Below are positions 20,673 to 31,080 of a DNA stretch of 64,000 nt, piece after piece. How positions within the stretch are numbered: the first letter of the stretch is position 1; each line of letters opens with the position of its first letter. The position numbers were made by a program, and so were the translations under genes. The stretch is from Oscillatoria acuminata PCC 6304 (GTDB lineage Bacteria > Cyanobacteriota > Cyanobacteriia > Cyanobacteriales > Laspinemataceae). The notes below the pieces were generated by a model that was not told where the DNA came from, searched no databases, and was given only the letters and a program-made list of their open reading frames with translations. The stretch is from the NCBI RefSeq assembly GCF_000317105.1, contig NC_019693.1:1426001-1490000 (forward strand), written 5' to 3'.

Positions 20673-20894
20673 ATGGTTAACTCATTTGAATTTAAAGCAA
20701 AAATCAGACAAGGTATGATAGAAATTCCGCCAGAATATCAACAAAATATTCAAGAAGGAAGGGACGTTAAAGTGATTATTCTTTCAGAAGAAAAAGACAA
20801 GCCCAGATTAATGGATCAATTAGCAGAAAAACCTATTAGTGTTCAAGGGTGGGTCAAACCTTCAAGAGATGAAATTCACGAAATAGAATCATGA
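20673..20894 (+). CDS. VapB-like antitoxin
   Basis: A 73-residue protein with an N-terminal strand-rich segment (FEFKAKIRQGMIEIPPEYQQ, then GRDVKVIILSEE) typical of AbrB-like or Phd-type cyanobacterial antitoxins, and an acidic C-terminal tail (WVKPSRDEIHEIES) that would bind the toxin. AGAAGG lies upstream of the ATG. It overlaps the PIN gene by 4 bp. The antitoxin frame is intact even though its toxin gene is interrupted by an insertion sequence. Confidence 0.7.
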   Translation: MVNSFEFKAKIRQGMIEIPPEYQQNIQEGRDVKVIILSEEKDKPRLMDQLAEKPISVQGWVKPSRDEIHEIES

Positions 20895-21120
20895 TTCATC
20901 AAATAATATTTATTGATTCTAATATCTGGCTATATCGATTTTTAGCTAATCAAGATCCAAATCCCCAAGAAGATGCTAGAAAACGCAAAATAGCGGTTTC
21001 ATTAACTAACCTAGAAAATATCGTAGTCAGTACACAGGTTATCAATGAAACCTGCTCGGTCTTAAAAAGAAAAGTCAATTTTTCTGAAATGCAAATTAGT
21101 CAACTTGTCGAAGAATTTGA

Positions 21121-22614
21121 GGCTCTTCAGACTTTCTGGTGATAAGTTTTTCTAATCAATTCGGTACTTGTTCGCGGGCTTAAAACCTGAAAATCATATA
21201 TATCAAGGCTTCCAACTTTAAACTTGACCAAAAGGAGTCTCATAAATCACCCAAATACTAAAAAATAATTAAATTTAGTTAGGAAGTCCAAAGTTTAGCC
21301 GTAAACTGATAAAAACAGGGCAAAAATTGCTCATTACCCTTTCTGTCTAAAAAATGAGGCACTCAGGTTTATGGAAAATTATCTGAATTTAATGCTGGGA
21401 TTACCTGAAGTTACGGTTGCCAAAGTTTTGACCGAAGAAAATGAAGTTTACCTTAACATTAAATTGACCAATTTAGGGACAAATTGTCCAAAATGCCAGG
21501 GCTATACCACCGAAATCAATCAAAACCGTCCGATGATAGTACGAGACCTTTCCTGTTTTGATAAATTTACTTATTTGCTAGTGCCACGACGGCAATTTTA
21601 TTGCCGTTGTTGTCAAAAATATTTCACAGAAAACCTGTCATGGATAGACTGGAAAAGGCGACATACTTTGCGATATGAAATCAATATTTTTGAGCGCGTA
21701 GTTTCATCAAGCATAGCTCAAGTTGCCTCGACTGAAGGGCTGTCTTATGATGAAACTGAAGGGATATTTAATCAAATTGCTAAAAAGCAAGAAGATCAGC
21801 ATTGGCTCGAAGCTACTCGGATAAGTCTTGATGAAATTGCCATGCATAAAGGGCATCAAGATTATAAAGCAGTAATCTGCGACCTAGATAAAAAAAGCTA
21901 ATAGAAGTTGTTGATGGAAGGACCCAAGATTGTTTGATAGAAAGGCTTTCTGAACTTCCGATTAAAGTAAAAAAGCGGTAAAAGAAGTGAGTGTTGATAT
22001 GTGGCATGGCTTTCCAAAAGTTATTAAAGAAATTTTTCCAAATGCTCAAATTGTGACTGACAGATTTCATGTAATGAAACTTCTGATTGAAGAATTGAAA
22101 AAAATTGCTAAATCTTCTGGTGTTAACGAAAAGAATAAACTTTCTCTTATTTTGAGAAACAAAATTGATTTAAAAGATTCTGAACGGGATGAATTAGAAA
22201 ACCTGTTATCTAAATCTAAGCGTTTGAAGGCAGCTTACGAATATAAAGAGGAATTCCGAAACATTTATGAAACGAGTCAAAGTGTTTCAGAAGGCGAAAA
22301 GCGTTTTCAAGAATGGTTAAAGAAAGCTCGCCAAGTATATGGGAAAGTTATTAATACTATTTCCGAGCATTTATCAACGATTTGCAATTATTTTATTAGT
22401 CATGCTAGTAGTGGTGTTATGGAGGGAATTAACAACAAAATAAAACTCGTAAAGCGACAAGGATATGGATTTAGAAATTTTGAAAACTTTCGGTTACGTC
22501 TTTTAGCAGCTTTTTCATCATAGTCATTATTAAATTAAAGAGGGAGCCACTCAAAAATGTTTAAATATCCACCAGATGATTAGAAAAACTTATCACCAGA
22601 AAGTCTGAAGAGCC
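21121..22614. mobile_element. ISL3-family-type insertion sequence, 1494 bp
   Basis: The ends are perfect 37-bp inverted repeats starting GGCTCTTCAGACTTTCTGGT. Each is flanked by the 8-bp direct repeat GAATTTGA (21113-21120 and 22615-22622). The ends beginning GGCTCTTC, an 8-bp target duplication and a transposase with an N-terminal zinc-ribbon all fit ISL3. The element sits in a vapC gene. Its two transposase frames are read in the same direction as vapC. Perfect ends and target duplication imply a young insertion. Confidence 0.95.
21371..22523 (+). pseudogene. ISL3-type transposase in two frames (two -1 shifts at A tracts)
   Basis: Part 1 (21371-21903) has the zinc-ribbon NCPKCQGY and YCRCCQKYF and then ISLDEIAMHKGHQDY with the first catalytic Asp. 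It stops after an A7 tract at about 21892. A -1 shift gives DLDKKKLIEVVDGRTQDC, as expected. A second -1 shift is needed at an A6 tract near 21970 to enter VKEVSVDMWHGFPKVI (second Asp), continuing to YGFRNFENFRLRLLAAF with the final Glu region before it. Together about 385 residues, close to normal length. The first site resembles a -1 slippery heptamer (A AAA AAG); two shifts in a row more likely mean deletions or homopolymer sequencing errors. Confidence 0.8.
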
Positions 22615-22859
22615 GAATTTGAGCAGCAATGTCAAGTTATCGATGTAACAACTTCTATTCTGAAAATAGCCTCTCAATTGAGAATGAATTACTATCTATC
22701 TTTTTGGGATGGATTAATCGTGGCGAGTGCTTTATCTGGCAGTGCAAAGATTCTGTATTCAGAAGATATGCAAGATGGTTTAATTGTAGAAGATCAATTA
22801 ACTATCATTAATCCTTTCAAAATCTAGTGTCTAAAAGTCGAATCAACATTTTTTGGCTC

Positions 22860-23186
22860 AATGCTCTCCGGGAACCAAAACCCTCAGCGAACTGATTTGG
22901 GAAATCACTTGTCCCGACGAAGACCCCCCCGAACCCGCCACCCCCGCAGAACTGCGATCGCCACCTCAAAACCCTAAAACGCGGTAAACTCCTCCCCCAA
23001 GGTGCTATCCTCTTCGGTGGCGAAAGATTTTCTACCCCTACCAAACCCACCCCAGAACTCATCGCCTTTTGCCAAAAACTGACCGGGGTAATCGCCGTAG
23101 CCTTTCTCACCGACGACCCCCTAGAAGCGCCCTTAAAAGGCTTTCCGCCCAATCAAACGAATCTGATATCCGCCCTTGAAACCTAG
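22860..23186 (+). pseudogene. Gene remnant, two frames, ending in the …LEAPLKGFPPN… tail
   Basis: One frame from about 22871 reads GTKTLSELIWEITCPDEDPP. After a frameshift near 22960, another reads GKLLPQGAILFGGERFSTP then ELIAFCQKLTGVIAVAFLTD and LEAPLKGFPPNQTNLISALE before a TAG at 23184. I do not recognise the family. The ending resembles the C-terminus of the nearby NACHT protein in layout (hydrophobic strand, acidic turn, then a terminal W-L helix), so it may be a paralogous C-terminal domain. No start is visible. Confidence 0.5.
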
Positions 23187-23199
23187 TTAGGGGAGATTT
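23119..23199 (+). repeat. Repeat of a coding 3' end, copy 2
   Basis: Matches 20534-20615 and 23877-23951. In this copy the repeat is the 3' end of a longer gene remnant, so it is the most informative copy for identifying the source gene. Confidence 0.75.
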
Positions 23200-23290
23200 A
23201 AGCAGCCACCAAGAAACCCGGTTTCCGAACCCTCACCCCAAGTCCTCAAATTCGCTAAAATATCAGCAAACCCTAGCCTTCAGCTAAAAC

Positions 23291-23605
23291 ATGGAATCAA
23301 TTGTTAAATTTATTGTTTCTACTCCCCTAGGGTTCACCGTCCGCACCACCGAAAGCTACTGGCAAACACTGCTTATCAAGCATCCCGATATTACCAATTA
23401 TGAAACTGAAATTCAGCAAACCCTTAATCAACCCGATGCCATTTACCAAAGTCAGCGCGATATTGATGTCTTGCTATTTTATCGCACCCTCAAAGCCAAA
23501 AGATGGCTCGTTGCCGTTGCTCGGCGTTTAAATGGAGAGGGTTACTTGATTACAGCTTACCAAACTGATGCAATCAAAACAGGAGCAAAATTATGGCCCA
23601 AATAA
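23291..23605 (+). CDS. Small putative nuclease-fold (PBECR/RelE-like) protein paired with DUF2283
   Basis: A 104-residue protein: FTVRTTESYWQTLLIKHPDI, then DAIYQSQRDIDVLLFYRTL, KRWLVAVARRLNGEGYLITAYQTDAIKTG. This belongs to a cyanobacterial family whose members are often paired with DUF2283 and have a barnase/EndoU/RelE-like fold in some annotations. The HPD, RD and terminal YxTDxIK positions could be catalytic, but that is inferred. It overlaps the DUF2283 gene by 13 bp, so the two form a unit that may be a toxin-antitoxin pair. Confidence 0.6.
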   Translation: MESIVKFIVSTPLGFTVRTTESYWQTLLIKHPDITNYETEIQQTLNQPDAIYQSQRDIDVLLFYRTLKAKRWLVAVARRLNGEGYLITAYQTDAIKTGAKLWPK

Positions 23606-23823
23606 AAGTCTTTTACGAACCCGAAACCGAACTCTTAACTATTTTTTGGCAATCTCCCCGCCCTAACCAAATTGCTACGGAACTGGGGAACGATATTATC
23701 CTTTTCAAAGATGGAGATACGAATGAACCCATTGGCATCGAAGTGTTATCCTATCGCCCTGGAGACGATCGCATTAGTGGCATCTCCCTGGAACTCGGCC
23801 AACAAAACCTAGTTAAAACCTGA
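23593..23823 (+). CDS. DUF2283 protein, probable partner of the upstream gene
   Basis: A 76-residue protein beginning MAQIKVFYEPETELLTIFW, the typical DUF2283 opening, followed by FKDGDTNEPIGIEVLSYRPG, the usual second strand pair, here with a longer C-terminus (ISGISLELGQQNLVKT). DUF2283 proteins are small beta-rich proteins. The gene starts within the 3' end of the nuclease-like gene, implying coupled translation. An antitoxin role is suggested by context only. Confidence 0.7.
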   Translation: MAQIKVFYEPETELLTIFWQSPRPNQIATELGNDIILFKDGDTNEPIGIEVLSYRPGDDRISGISLELGQQNLVKT

Positions 23824-23876
23824 AAAAATCAACTGAACTCAAATCTAAGCGAAAATTACCTTCCTCATCGAGTACC

Positions 23877-23951
23877 CCCTAGAAGCGCCGTTAAAAGGGT
23901 TTCCCCCAATTAACCCAATCTGTTATCCGCCATTGAAACCTGGTTAGGGGA
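23877..23951 (+). repeat. Repeat of a coding 3' end, copy 3
   Basis: A third copy of the tail sequence (CCCCTAGAAGCGCCGTTAAA...). No adjoining coding sequence of the source gene remains here. It lies immediately after the nuclease-like/DUF2283 pair, so this pair lies between copies 2 and 3. Confidence 0.7.
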
Positions 23952-24041
23952 TAGTGTACATGGGGTTCTCCCTGAAACTTGAGATAAAATTGGAATTGAC
24001 CTTAAAACCTGATTTTGGGTAGCGAAGCTGACTCAACTGTT

Positions 24042-24257
24042 ATGAATACCCTAGCTCAAGAAATTCTCAAAAACTTTGATGATTTGCCGAATACAGAACA
24101 ACAGGCGATTCTCCTACGGAGACGCTTCGCGATCGCAGTAAAAATACTCAAGCGCGTTATCAATTTTGACTTTCCCTCCCTGACATACGAAGATTTAGTC
24201 CTGAATGCAGAAGAACTATTTTTAGCATTAGACGAGCAAGAAATAGATTATGAGTAG
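24042..24257 (+). CDS. MazE-position antitoxin-like protein with an in-frame 24-bp repeat insertion
   Basis: The start at 24042 (MNTLAQEILKNFDDLPN) is preferred to 24015. The 71-residue product has the segment VINFDFPSLTYEDLVLNAEE and a tail LFLALDEQE, seen in a cyanobacterial antitoxin family placed before MazF-like genes. Between QQA and VKILKR there are extra residues (LLRRRFAI), encoded by a 24-bp element inserted in a GCGATCGC octamer at 24105. Removing it restores a normal-looking QQAIAVKILKR. The frame is kept, so the protein may still be made. It overlaps the truncated toxin by 8 bp. Confidence 0.65.
   Translation: MNTLAQEILKNFDDLPNTEQQAILLRRRFAIAVKILKRVINFDFPSLTYEDLVLNAEELFLALDEQEIDYE
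24109..24132. repeat. 24-bp small repeat inserted in a HIP1 site, copy 2
   Basis: The segment TTCTCCTACGGAGACGCTTC plus GCGA separates GCGA from TCGC. Its reverse complement matches the element at 14579-14602 except in the loop bases. It adds eight codons without breaking the host frame. Confidence 0.65.
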
Positions 24258-24354
24258 TCCTAATCGGGGAGAAGTTGGCCGGGAGGCGATCGCCGCTATA
24301 TTTTCTAATCCAAATTGGGCAATCAATCCGAATAATTCATCCCTGAATTGCTAA
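24250..24354 (+). pseudogene. MazF/PemK-like toxin remnant, truncated
   Basis: The frame starts MSSPNRGEVG with an ATGA overlap on the antitoxin stop. 'NRGEVW' is the typical opening of MazF-family ribonucleases. After ten residues the similarity ends; the frame continues through a HIP1 site and stops after 34 residues at 24354. The rest of a MazF (about 80-100 residues) is absent; the convergent Uma2 gene occupies the space. The toxin cannot be functional. Confidence 0.6.
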
Positions 24355-24923
24355 ATATTATCGGGACATTCTACATCTTCATAAAGCATAGAAATCGGAA
24401 AACAAAAGTCAACAGCGGTCAGGTTGATTTCTATTTCCAATGGTTCAGTATTCAGTTCGTCCAATGAGTAAGACGTGAGTTCCCATTTTCCCCGTTCATT
24501 GAGACAGTAATAATCAACGCTGATTTTTTCAGCACTAATCAGGACATATTCTGTTAAGGTGGGGATGCGGCGATAATGTTTAAATTTATCCCCTCTATCA
24601 AAGGCTTCTGTACCTGGAGAAAGAACTTCTACTAACAAGCAAGGAGAGTAAACAATTTTTCGAGCATTTAGGTCTTGGGAATCGCAAGTTACCATCACAT
24701 CGGGATAGTGGAAGGGACCGTTTTTAGAAACTCCGAGTTTAGCATCTGCCATGAACACTTTACAGCCTTTACCCCGGAGGTGATTTTTCAAGGCAGAGGC
24801 TAAGTTAAGGGCGATCGAGTTGTGAGGAAGAGTTCCTCCCGTCATGGCAAACACTTCGCCATTGACGTATTCGTATTTAATCGGCTGTTGTTCTTCCCAG
24901 TCCAAATACTCTTGGGGAGTCAT
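24351..24923 (-). CDS. Uma2 family endonuclease-fold protein
   Basis: A 190-residue protein with MTPQEYLDWEEQQPIKYEYV, GEVFAMTGGT, HYPDVMVTCD, CLLVEVLSPGTEAFDRGDK and YRRIPTLTEYVLI, giving the D, E, K pattern of the fold. Many relatives start about ten residues earlier with 'MIA..QFSR'; here the same text exists upstream (MIAN-stop-QFSRM) but is interrupted by a TAG, so the gene now starts at 24923. It is convergent with, and touches, the truncated MazF-like gene. Confidence 0.85.
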   Translation of the reverse strand: MTPQEYLDWEEQQPIKYEYVNGEVFAMTGGTLPHNSIALNLASALKNHLRGKGCKVFMADAKLGVSKNGPFHYPDVMVTCDSQDLNARKIVYSPCLLVEVLSPGTEAFDRGDKFKHYRRIPTLTEYVLISAEKISVDYYCLNERGKWELTSYSLDELNTEPLEIEINLTAVDFCFPISMLYEDVECPDNI

Positions 24924-24975
24924 TCGCGAAAACTGCTAATTTGCTATCATGGCTATTCTCTAATTCATTGAATTC

Positions 24976-25101
24976 CTAAACTTTAACCCCTGCTGAATCG
25001 TGATATTTGAAGTTATAAACTTTTATGTCTTCTGTATCTTGATTGCCTTTAATCTTCTTTTTAAAAGCGCGTTTGAAGGCAGAACTGAAACTAACTTCCA
25101 T
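24976..25101 (-). pseudogene. YafQ/RelE-like toxin remnant, truncated
   Basis: The frame MEVSFSSAFKRAFKKKIKGN starts six bases after the antitoxin stop and matches the opening of YafQ/RelE-type mRNA interferases of cyanobacteria (basic first helix). After about 24 residues it changes to KVYNFKYHDSAGVKV and stops at 41 residues. The beta-sheet core with the catalytic His/Asp/Arg residues is missing. This is therefore a dead toxin beside an intact antitoxin. Confidence 0.6.
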
Positions 25102-25106
25102 GATGA

Positions 25107-25313
25107 TTACTCAAGCAATTCTTTCAATTGATTAATCTGGCTAGAAAATGTAAGTTCCCCTTGGTTCTCTTCCTGCTTGGCTAATTGAAAATTCTCATAA
25201 ATCTGGTCCCGCGACTCCTCCCGAAGATACTGCTGTAACAAAAGGGAAATTTCCCTTTTTTCATCTGTAGAAAGACTCTTGATGACATCAACTACATCAT
25301 TAAATCTCATCAT
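25107..25313 (-). CDS. Antitoxin-like protein upstream of a truncated RelE-type toxin
   Basis: A 68-residue protein: MMRFNDVVDVIKSLSTDEKR then EISLLLQQYLREESRDQIYE and an acidic tail. This helical layout is shared by small antitoxins before YafQ/RelE-like genes in cyanobacteria. Its frame is intact. The toxin that should follow is truncated after a few dozen residues. Confidence 0.6.
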   Translation of the reverse strand: MMRFNDVVDVIKSLSTDEKREISLLLQQYLREESRDQIYENFQLAKQEENQGELTFSSQINQLKELLE

Positions 25314-25387
25314 TCACTAAGCCTCATGATGCTGAACCGCCTTTAATGATATCCCATTTGGCTATAAACTAGCCGACACCCCCCCAC

Positions 25388-25416
25388 AAAAAAAACGCCT
25401 GAGTGAACTCAGACGC
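25388..25416 (-). terminator. Intrinsic terminator of the atp operon
   Basis: On the minus strand GCGTCTGAGT pairs with ACTCAGGCGT (one G-T pair) across a TC loop, followed by eight T. It lies about 30 bp after the gamma-subunit stop and marks the end of the operon. Confidence 0.9.
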
Positions 25417-25444
25417 ATAAAAGAGACAAATTGTCAAGCGGAAT

Positions 25445-26401
25445 TTAACGTTGCATTCCGGCTGCACCACCGACCACTTCCAGGATTTCCTGGGTGATGG
25501 CGGCTTGACGGGCTTTGTTGTAAGTCAATGTTAATGTTTCCATGAGTTCGCTGGCGTTTTCGCTGGCGTTGTTCATGGCGGTCATTCTGGCGGCTAGTTC
25601 GCTGGCTGCTGCTTCTTGCAAGGCGCGCAATAACTGGTTATTCAGATATAGCGGCAGCAAGGCTTCCAGGATTTGGGCCGGGTCTTGCTCGAAAATCATG
25701 TCCCGAGGGAAGGCTTCCGGCGCAGCAGTAGAAGCGACTTTTTCGCGTTGGACGTCGAAGGAACCGCCTTTACTGGTGAGGCGGAAGACTTCATCATCTG
25801 GCACTTCTAAGCCTTGGCGATCGAGCGGTAACAGAGTTTGCACGACGGGTTTGGAACTGATTAAAGACACGAATTTGGTGTAAATCAATTCCACGCGATC
25901 GACGCTTTCCGAGAGGAACAACGAGAGCACTTCGTCTGCAATTTCCGAGGCTTCTTTTGCCGTCGGAATTTGTTCTAAACCGATGTAGGAGGCGTCAATG
26001 GGGCAGTTGCGTCGGCTGAAGTATTGATTGGCTTTTCGTCCGACAATCACCAATTTATAATCGAACCCTTCGGCTTGGATTTCTTTAATCCGAGCTTCGG
26101 CACGTTTGATGATGTTGTTATTGTAGCCGCCACACAAACCCCGATCGCCCGTGACGACGAGCAATCCTACGGTACTCACTTCGCGCTGTTTCAACAAGGG
26201 CAGGTCTACATCTTCAAACCGCAAACGAGTCTGCAATCCGAAGAGGACCTGGGCCAAGCGATCGGCAAAGGGGCGAGTTCCGAGAACTTGTGCTTGAGCG
26301 CGTCGCACCTTAGCTGCTGCCACGAGGCGCATGGCTTCGGTGATTTTTTTCGTGTTTTTTACTGACTGGATGCGATCGCGAATCGCCTTTAGATTTGCCA
26401 T
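25445..26401 (-). CDS. atpG: F1 ATP synthase gamma subunit
   Basis: The 318-residue gamma subunit (called atpC in cyanobacterial papers) starts [20 protein letters not shown] and ends with [20 protein letters not shown], the two coiled-coil ends of the rotor shaft. Residues about 195-235 ([20 protein letters not shown] and onward) are the photosynthetic-type insert; no Cys pair is present there, as expected for cyanobacteria and unlike the thiol-regulated plant enzyme. Last gene of the operon, 114 bp after atpA. Confidence 0.96.
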   Translation of the reverse strand: MANLKAIRDRIQSVKNTKKITEAMRLVAAAKVRRAQAQVLGTRPFADRLAQVLFGLQTRLRFEDVDLPLLKQREVSTVGLLVVTGDRGLCGGYNNNIIKRAEARIKEIQAEGFDYKLVIVGRKANQYFSRRNCPIDASYIGLEQIPTAKEASEIADEVLSLFLSESVDRVELIYTKFVSLISSKPVVQTLLPLDRQGLEVPDDEVFRLTSKGGSFDVQREKVASTAAPEAFPRDMIFEQDPAQILEALLPLYLNNQLLRALQEAAASELAARMTAMNNASENASELMETLTLTYNKARQAAITQEILEVVGGAAGMQR

Positions 26402-26446
26402 AATCCCAAATCAAGAATCAAGAATTTAAAATTAAACCTAATGCAT

Positions 26447-26502
26447 GAAGAATTGAGAATGAAGAATATCAGAAATCTTGCATTCTTCATTCCCAATTCT
26501 TC
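26447..26502. repeat. Large hairpin between atpA and the gamma-subunit gene
   Basis: GAAGAATTGAGAATGAAGAAT and its near-perfect inverse ATTCTTCATTCCCAATTCTTC (one mismatch in 21) are separated by 14 bases. No T run follows on the minus strand, so it is not a normal terminator; it may affect mRNA processing or lower the downstream gene's level. Confidence 0.7.
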
Positions 26503-26515
26503 TCAATTGCTGGTC

Positions 26516-28661
<2,146 letters not shown>

Positions 28662-28665
<4 letters not shown>

Positions 28666-29207
28666 CGATTGCCTCCGAGCATCGCAATACTGTTATCAAT
28701 GAGTTGTTGTTGTTTGCCTTCATCGAGTTGGCTTTTGAGTTGACTTTCAACTCGTTCTAATGCCATTGTTGCAACTCGTTGGCGTAATTCAGCCATTGCC
28801 CGTTCTTTAGCGGCGTTGAGGTCTTGTCCAGCTTCTGCTCTCAAGCGTTCTAAATCTTTTTGAGCTTGGGCGGCAATTTGTTGTCTTTCAACGGTGGCGC
28901 GTTCTTGGGCTTGGGCTTTGATGTTCTCAGCTTCAGCTTGAGCTTGGGCTAGTTTCTGCTGTTGGTCAGACAGTTTTGCGGCTGCATCTTTCTGACGTTT
29001 TTCAGCTTCTTTAATGGCAGATTCGATTTTTGCGCGTCGTTCGGTTAGAATGTTTCCTAAAACTTTCCGACCGAAGTAGAACAGCACGCCAATGACGATC
29101 GCCAAATTAACAACGTTGGTTTCAAAAAAGTCTAAGTTAAGACCGAAACCTCCTTCTGCTGCTCCTTCTGCATGAGAAGCGAGCAACCAAAAAGTTCCCA
29201 GAATCAT
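28662..29207 (-). CDS. atpF: F0 ATP synthase subunit b
   Basis: A 181-residue protein with one N-terminal membrane helix (VVNLAIVIGVLFYFGRKVLG) followed by a long charged coiled coil rich in Ala, Gln and Glu (RQKDAAAKLSDQQQKLAQAQ), typical of subunit b. The N-terminal extension before the helix (LLASHAEGAAEGGFGLNLDF) is common in cyanobacteria. It pairs with b' to form the stator stalk. Overlaps the delta gene by 4 bp. Confidence 0.95.
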
Positions 29208-29318
29208 AAGATGGATAACTTCCTTTACTTAATGCCGTCGTGCGTTAGATTCGTTAGAATGTTTTTACTGTTTAGAGGAAAAGTTTTGATATAATGCTTT
29301 GCCTCTAATCCTGGGTCT

Positions 29319-29807
29319 CTAACTATTGACTAAGTTGGTGCCGACGAGTTTTTCGAGAATCTGGCGACTTAAGGCATCGACTTGCTGTTCTAAGGAGCTC
29401 ATCGCTTCTTGCTTTTGCTGCTCGATTTCTCGTTGAGCTTGCTCTCGTTGAGCTTGACTTTCTCGCTGGGCTTCGGCGATTTGGTCCGCTGCGGTTTTCT
29501 GGGCTTCTGCTTGCGCCTGAGCGATAATCTCTTGCGCTTTTTTCCGACTTTGGGCTAGTTCTTGTTCGTATTGCCGTGCCAAGGTTTCTGCTTTCGACAG
29601 GCGTTCTTTAGCGCTTAGTTCGCTGGTCCGAACATATTCGTTGCGATCGTCGATCGCCTTGCCGAGAGGCTTATAAAAGATCGCGTTTAAAACTACCGCC
29701 AAAATGATAAATTGCAGCGCCATGATCGGTAAGGTGGCGTCAAAATCAAATAGCCCACCTTCCTTTACCGCTGTTTCAGCGGCTAGTAAGATCGTCCATT
29801 GAATCAT
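29319..29807 (-). CDS. atpF2: F0 ATP synthase subunit b'
   Basis: The start at 29807 ([20 protein letters not shown]) is chosen over 29861 because family members start there. The 162-residue product has one membrane helix ([20 protein letters not shown]) and the conserved [15 protein letters not shown] just after it, then a long Ala/Gln/Glu coiled coil. The b/b' duplication is a mark of photosynthetic organisms (atpG in cyanobacterial nomenclature). It lies between the c and b genes. Confidence 0.95.
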   Translation of the reverse strand: MIQWTILLAAETAVKEGGLFDFDATLPIMALQFIILAVVLNAIFYKPLGKAIDDRNEYVRTSELSAKERLSKAETLARQYEQELAQSRKKAQEIIAQAQAEAQKTAADQIAEAQRESQAQREQAQREIEQQKQEAMSSLEQQVDALSRQILEKLVGTNLVNS

Positions 29808-29873
29808 AGTAAATCTGCCGCGATTGCTTTCGGGGGTTGAACGGAATGGAAATCGAAACAACAGCGCCCGGTT

Positions 29874-29907
29874 GTAGAGAGGTGATTGGATTTAATCACC
29901 CCTCTAC
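29874..29907 (-). other. Stable hairpin just after the c-subunit gene
   Basis: GTAGAGAGGTGATT and AATCACCCCTCTAC can pair over 14 bp (one G-T) with a 6-base loop. It follows the atpE stop by about 25 bp on the transcribed strand and has no T run. A hairpin here could stabilise or separate the upstream mRNA, helping the high number of c subunits needed per enzyme; this role is inferred. Confidence 0.7.
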
Positions 29908-29929
29908 ACCTGGCACCGCTTTAATCTTC

Positions 29930-30190
<261 letters not shown>

Positions 30191-30278
30191 TTAGTACAAA
30201 ATGAACGATTTACAGAATGAACGAACTCAGATTTTGGCGGTTCGATCGCGCTCAAAATCTAACTATCAAATCCTAATT

Positions 30279-31034
30279 TTAGTCGTGATGTTCTTCGCCG
30301 TGGCCTTCCATCGCTTCACCGATGTAGACCGCCGCTAAGGTGGCGAAAATCAGGGCTTGGATCGCACTGGTGAATAGTCCCAAAATCATCACCGGAAGGG
30401 GGATAAATAGGGGAACCAACAACACGAAAACCCCGACCACTAACTCATCTGCCAAGATGTTTCCAAATAAACGGAAACTCAGGGAGAGAGGCTTGGTAAA
30501 ATCTTCCAGAATGTTGATCGGCAACAGGATTGGCGTGGGCTGGATGTATTTAGCAAAATACCCCAAACCGCGCTTGCGTAATCCGGCGTAGAAGTAAGCC
30601 AAAGATGTCAGCAAGGCCAGTGCTACAGTGGTGTTGATATCACTGGTCGGTGCAGCTAATTCGCCGCCCGGAATGTGAATCAGCTTCCAAGGCACCAACG
30701 CTCCAGACCAGTTGCTCACAAAGATGAACAGAAATAATGTGCCAACAAAGGGCACCCAAGGCCGATATTCTTTCTCTCCGATTTGGCCTTTGGCTAAGTC
30801 TCTAATAAACTCCAGGGCATATTCCATAAAATTTTGAAGGCCACCGGGGATCCGTTGGATGTTCCGGGTAGCTGCCAAGGAGGTGACAACCAGCAATCCC
30901 ATCACAAACCAGGAAGTCATGACCACCTGACCGTGAAGTTTGAGACTGCCAACTTGCCAATAGAAGTGCTTGCCTACTTCCAATTCGGCGATCGGGAGCG
31001 AATTAAAGGCGTTTAAAACCTCTAGCATATCCAT
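30279..31034 (-). CDS. atpB: F0 ATP synthase subunit a
   Basis: A 251-residue membrane protein with five or six helices. The conserved proton-channel Arg is in [20 protein letters not shown], and the C-terminal helix has [19 protein letters not shown]. The N-terminal [20 protein letters not shown] is typical for the chloroplast/cyanobacterial type. Called atpI in cyanobacterial nomenclature. 103 bp upstream of atpE. Confidence 0.96.
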   Translation of the reverse strand: MDMLEVLNAFNSLPIAELEVGKHFYWQVGSLKLHGQVVMTSWFVMGLLVVTSLAATRNIQRIPGGLQNFMEYALEFIRDLAKGQIGEKEYRPWVPFVGTLFLFIFVSNWSGALVPWKLIHIPGGELAAPTSDINTTVALALLTSLAYFYAGLRKRGLGYFAKYIQPTPILLPINILEDFTKPLSLSFRLFGNILADELVVGVFVLLVPLFIPLPVMILGLFTSAIQALIFATLAAVYIGEAMEGHGEEHHD

Positions 31035-31080
31035 TAAGCGGGGTTCCAGAGGGACTGGATGGTTTGCAAAATGCCTTATC

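Larger units (their letters stand above)
20891..22827 (+). pseudogene. VapC-like PIN toxin split by an insertion sequence
   Basis: The 5' part (20891-21120) encodes QIIFIDSNIWLYRFLANQD with the first PIN Asp, then VVSTQVINETCSVLKRK with the conserved Glu. The 3' part (22623-22827) encodes YYLSFWDGLIVASALSGSA and ILYSEDMQDG, which hold the later acidic positions. Removing the element and one copy of the 8-bp duplication joins the two parts in frame (VEEFEQQCQVID) into a 144-residue PIN protein of normal length. The interruption ends translation at 21142 after a few element-encoded residues. The perfect fit suggests a recent insertion. Confidence 0.9.

Noticed and set aside
22817-23152. 111-residue minus-strand frame near the third module
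   Set aside because: It is antisense to a gene remnant with recognisable plus-strand coding text.
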